From positions 9,803,501 through 9,867,500 of the forward strand of contig NC_061130.1 of NCBI RefSeq assembly GCF_905220365.1: a stretch of 64,000 bases of DNA, read 5' to 3'. Every line of letters begins with the position of its first letter. Positions within the stretch are counted from its first letter, which is position 1. A model generated the notes under the pieces. That model had not been told where the DNA came from. It saw only the letters and a program-made list of their open reading frames with translations, and made no database searches. Shown here piece after piece: positions 61,187 to 64,000 of this stretch. This stretch comes from Vanessa cardui (Eukaryota; Arthropoda; Insecta; Lepidoptera; Nymphalidae). The position numbers and the translations under genes were made by a program.

Positions 61187-64000
61187 ATTTATATTTATAT
61201 GTATGTATACATTTATGATAAGTTAATATAAAAGGTTTTTAAATACCTCACTGGCCAAGTTTATAATATTGTAGATTAATAGAGCTCGAGCTCAAATCCC
61301 TGGACCAATTAAAGCTTATTGAGTTATTCTGTCAAATAATTCCCTATAGAAATTCGGTGTTAAAGAATATAGCAGTAGTATTTAGCAGGCGTTGGTCCTT
61401 CGTCTGGTCTTTTTCCTGTCATGTCGGATTAGGATACCATCGTATAACTTAAACTTTTTTAAGTATGTTGTAACTAGTAGTTGTAATTTGCAGGTCCGTT
61501 TATAACTTTTAATTGGTAAATATTACAATCGACACTGCAATTCATTTATACCAATTTAGCCGTTTACTTATGTAATTTATCTCTACACACGATATTTTTC
61601 CATTTTCAAATAGTGCAAATACACTCACGTAACTTTCCTTGAACAGAATTATACCGCTGGTACTCAATAGTTAATATCGCAAGTAAATCACAATATTTTA
61701 CAATATATATGTTACGGTGGTTGCGTAAGTAAATAATATTGGTGTAGAGCATACAATCGTCGTGTTTACTCGTTATATTTACGTAATTAAATGGCTTTAG
61801 TATTATACTGCGGCCCTACTTGATGTATAATTTGGATAGTCAAGGAAGTTGTTGAGCTATAATAACAGCAATTACATTCTAACTACAATGTTAATGTTTC
61901 GTTACGAAATATTTCTATACGGATGTTATCGTTACCAAGATTTCGATGCCTATGCACATTAATTCCGTGCATACCTTACCCACCGCGAAACATCTCATCT
62001 TTAAAGTTTTTTTTAAATCTGTTAAGGACTTTTTCCATTTCACATAAAGTATTCAAATCTATATCTATAAATAAATGCACCGAATGAAATCGTAAAAATA
62101 TGAAAGTGAAATGAATATGAAATCTCTAGTATTGAGAACCTGGATCGATCGAGAGCAATCTTTATTGAAATGTCACGAACTGGAATCAGTACAGTTTTTT
62201 TCTTATTGTAAGCTGACACGTACGTATATGACCTTCCTTAGTCGCAATGTCAATCGGTTCGATGAATCGCGACGTTCTAAATGCTAACATATATAGGTAA
62301 ATAATGAATATATAATAATATAAATAATCTTTACACAAAGCGTACTAAATCCATAAATGTTACCTTCGCATGATTCTGATGGCTTATTTAAAAGACTACT
62401 AGCTGTTTATAGCGAAAAAAATACCTTAACAAGTATATTTTTTTAGGCTATGCATCGGTAATTCGTCATTGAAAACATTCAGAATTTTAAGCCACTGTTT
62501 TGGTTAGGCTTGTTTTCTTTTGGGATATTTTAATGGTTGAAACACGAATTTATTATTTGCATAATTCAATACAATAAAGATAATATACGACATCCCTAAT
62601 TGCAAATCTATTTAAACATATGTAAGTATAAGCAAAATAGGAACAGCTGTTGTGAAATTTAGTTATTTTTGAATATTAATCCATTGTGGCTGCCTGAAAA
62701 TATACTCCGAATCCTTGTCTAATCTGAATATACCTAAATCATTAACCTGTAAGAAATAAATAAGGACTATAATATTTCGATTTTTTAAAATTTATTTCAT
62801 TAGTCAAGTTTTATAATAGAATCTCGTTACCTTCATCATCTTTCGTCATAAATAAATAACTACGTCTCACAATACTATTTATTTATAGAAATATAATTTG
62901 TTTATTTGTAAAACCGGAACAAATTTGTTTTCCTGTACTGATAATATTTTCTCATATTCTCAACACTCTAGAACAAGGCTAATTTTAGTGACATTACTTA
63001 GACACATTATTAACCATACTGTGAGTAACTGTTACTGATGGTGACGGTGAGTTTAAGAATTGCCAAAAAAAATATACCTTGCTAAAGTTACCTTACTAAG
63101 CAGAGTTTGTTACATAAGATCAATTAATTGAGTCAATTTTCGCTTCATTGGCTATTCTTCTACAAGTGTCTATGGTGTCCGACACGCATCATGGCGTTTG
63201 TGCAATGAAACGTGACCCATTCGCAAGCGAGCCCCGGATCTCAGTTCAAAAGAATATTAATAACGACAAACCCAATGTCAAACGTTCAACGTTCATATGA
63301 TATAAGTCAATATTGTAATTAATCATAGATGGACATTAATTTGTATATCTCAGCAATATCTATAAAGATTTTTACTTACCAATTTAGTCATAAAACATTA
63401 TTTTAAATATAATATAGTTTGCCCCATCATAAATATGTGTCAGAATCTTAGTGCTTTTAGATTTTAAGAAAATAAATGTGCTTCTCACGGCTACTAGAAT
63501 AGCGCAATCATGTTTTTGTACGGTATTTGTGGTGACGAATGTCGTTATTTACAATCCTATTTTAGTTTAATAATACTTTCAGAAAACAATTGAAAATAGC
63601 TTTTGTAAAATTTTTATCTCGTGACGGAAAAAGTTAGCAATGTTGAATCGTTGAATCGTAATTTCAGTACACTGAGAGAAAAATATACAATTATTACTGG
63701 AAAACAAATTAAAGTTAAACGAACATAAATAACAGTTGTGCATGCAAAAATATAACAACTATTTAATATTCAACGCGCGACCAATCAAGAGAAACGTTGA
63801 GAACTAGTAGTTGTTCCAATTACCGACACCACAAAGTTTTTGGGCAGTCACCCAGTGAATAAAATACTCATGATACATATTAGCCTAACTGTATAATATG
63901 TTTATAGAAATAACATTTATTTATTTATTAATAATAATAATAATAATAATGAAGTATTTTATATATAGTTAGAATAATATGTATTATGAGTATTTTATTC
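61187..64000. other. Long non-coding stretch, part 3
   Basis: AT-rich to the window end. No exon, RNA gene or transposon recognised. A (TAA)n microsatellite lies at about 63925-63950. Confidence 0.5.
63925..63950. repeat. (TAA)n microsatellite
   Basis: About eight tandem taa/ata units. Confidence 0.85.

Noticed and set aside
1..64000. CRISPR arrays, operons, riboswitches or defence systems
   Set aside because: The sequence is animal nuclear DNA with spliced genes; no regularly spaced direct repeats were seen.

Overview
The window is AT-rich nuclear DNA from an insect, almost certainly a butterfly or moth (Lepidoptera). Evidence: short GT-AG introns, lepidopteran-type gene products, and several interspersed repeats with a lepidopteran look (tRNA-headed SINEs with a TTG-type tail, a SINE-like family whose members share a conserved 3' half, and non-LTR retrotransposon 3' ends). 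There is no bacterial or viral gene content. I cannot name the species.

Layout. (1) 33-3788 (+): the last six exons of an ABCG half-transporter of the ABCG1/ABCG4 type; its 5' part lies left of the window. (2) 3789-8700: a gene-poor spacer with a hAT-type MITE, a perfect hairpin, a retrotransposon 3' end and other repeats. (3) 8724-10102 (-): complete cytosolic malate dehydrogenase (331 aa), with only its ATG on a separate exon. (4) 10103-11833: spacer between divergent genes, holding five TATCGATA (DREF-type) motifs. (5) 11834-17721 (+): complete LRPPRC/bicoid-stability-factor homologue, nine exons, 1312 aa. (6) 19036-28957 (+): complete REC8-type cohesin kleisin, 16 exons, 694 aa, with E2F-like sites just upstream and introns full of small transposons. 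(7) 30391-36764 (-): 3' part of a coiled-coil/low-complexity protein I do not recognise, with two apparent alternative C-termini. (8) 36765-64000: about 27 kb without a convincing coding exon, probably the 5' intron or upstream region of gene 7.

Exon boundaries were placed by hand. Reading frame carries through every junction in the four recognised genes, and each complete CDS sums to a multiple of three. MDH1 and LRPPRC are head to head and both serve mitochondrial energy metabolism, so the DRE-like cluster between them may be shared. The other genes have no evident functional link.

No unknown multi-gene system was found. The most unusual points are: a hAT MITE family in which two of three copies sit beside perfect palindromes made from the element's own terminus plus its target-site duplication; several other perfect snap-back hairpins; the REC8 locus and its transposon load; and the alternative terminal exons of the minus-strand coiled-coil gene.
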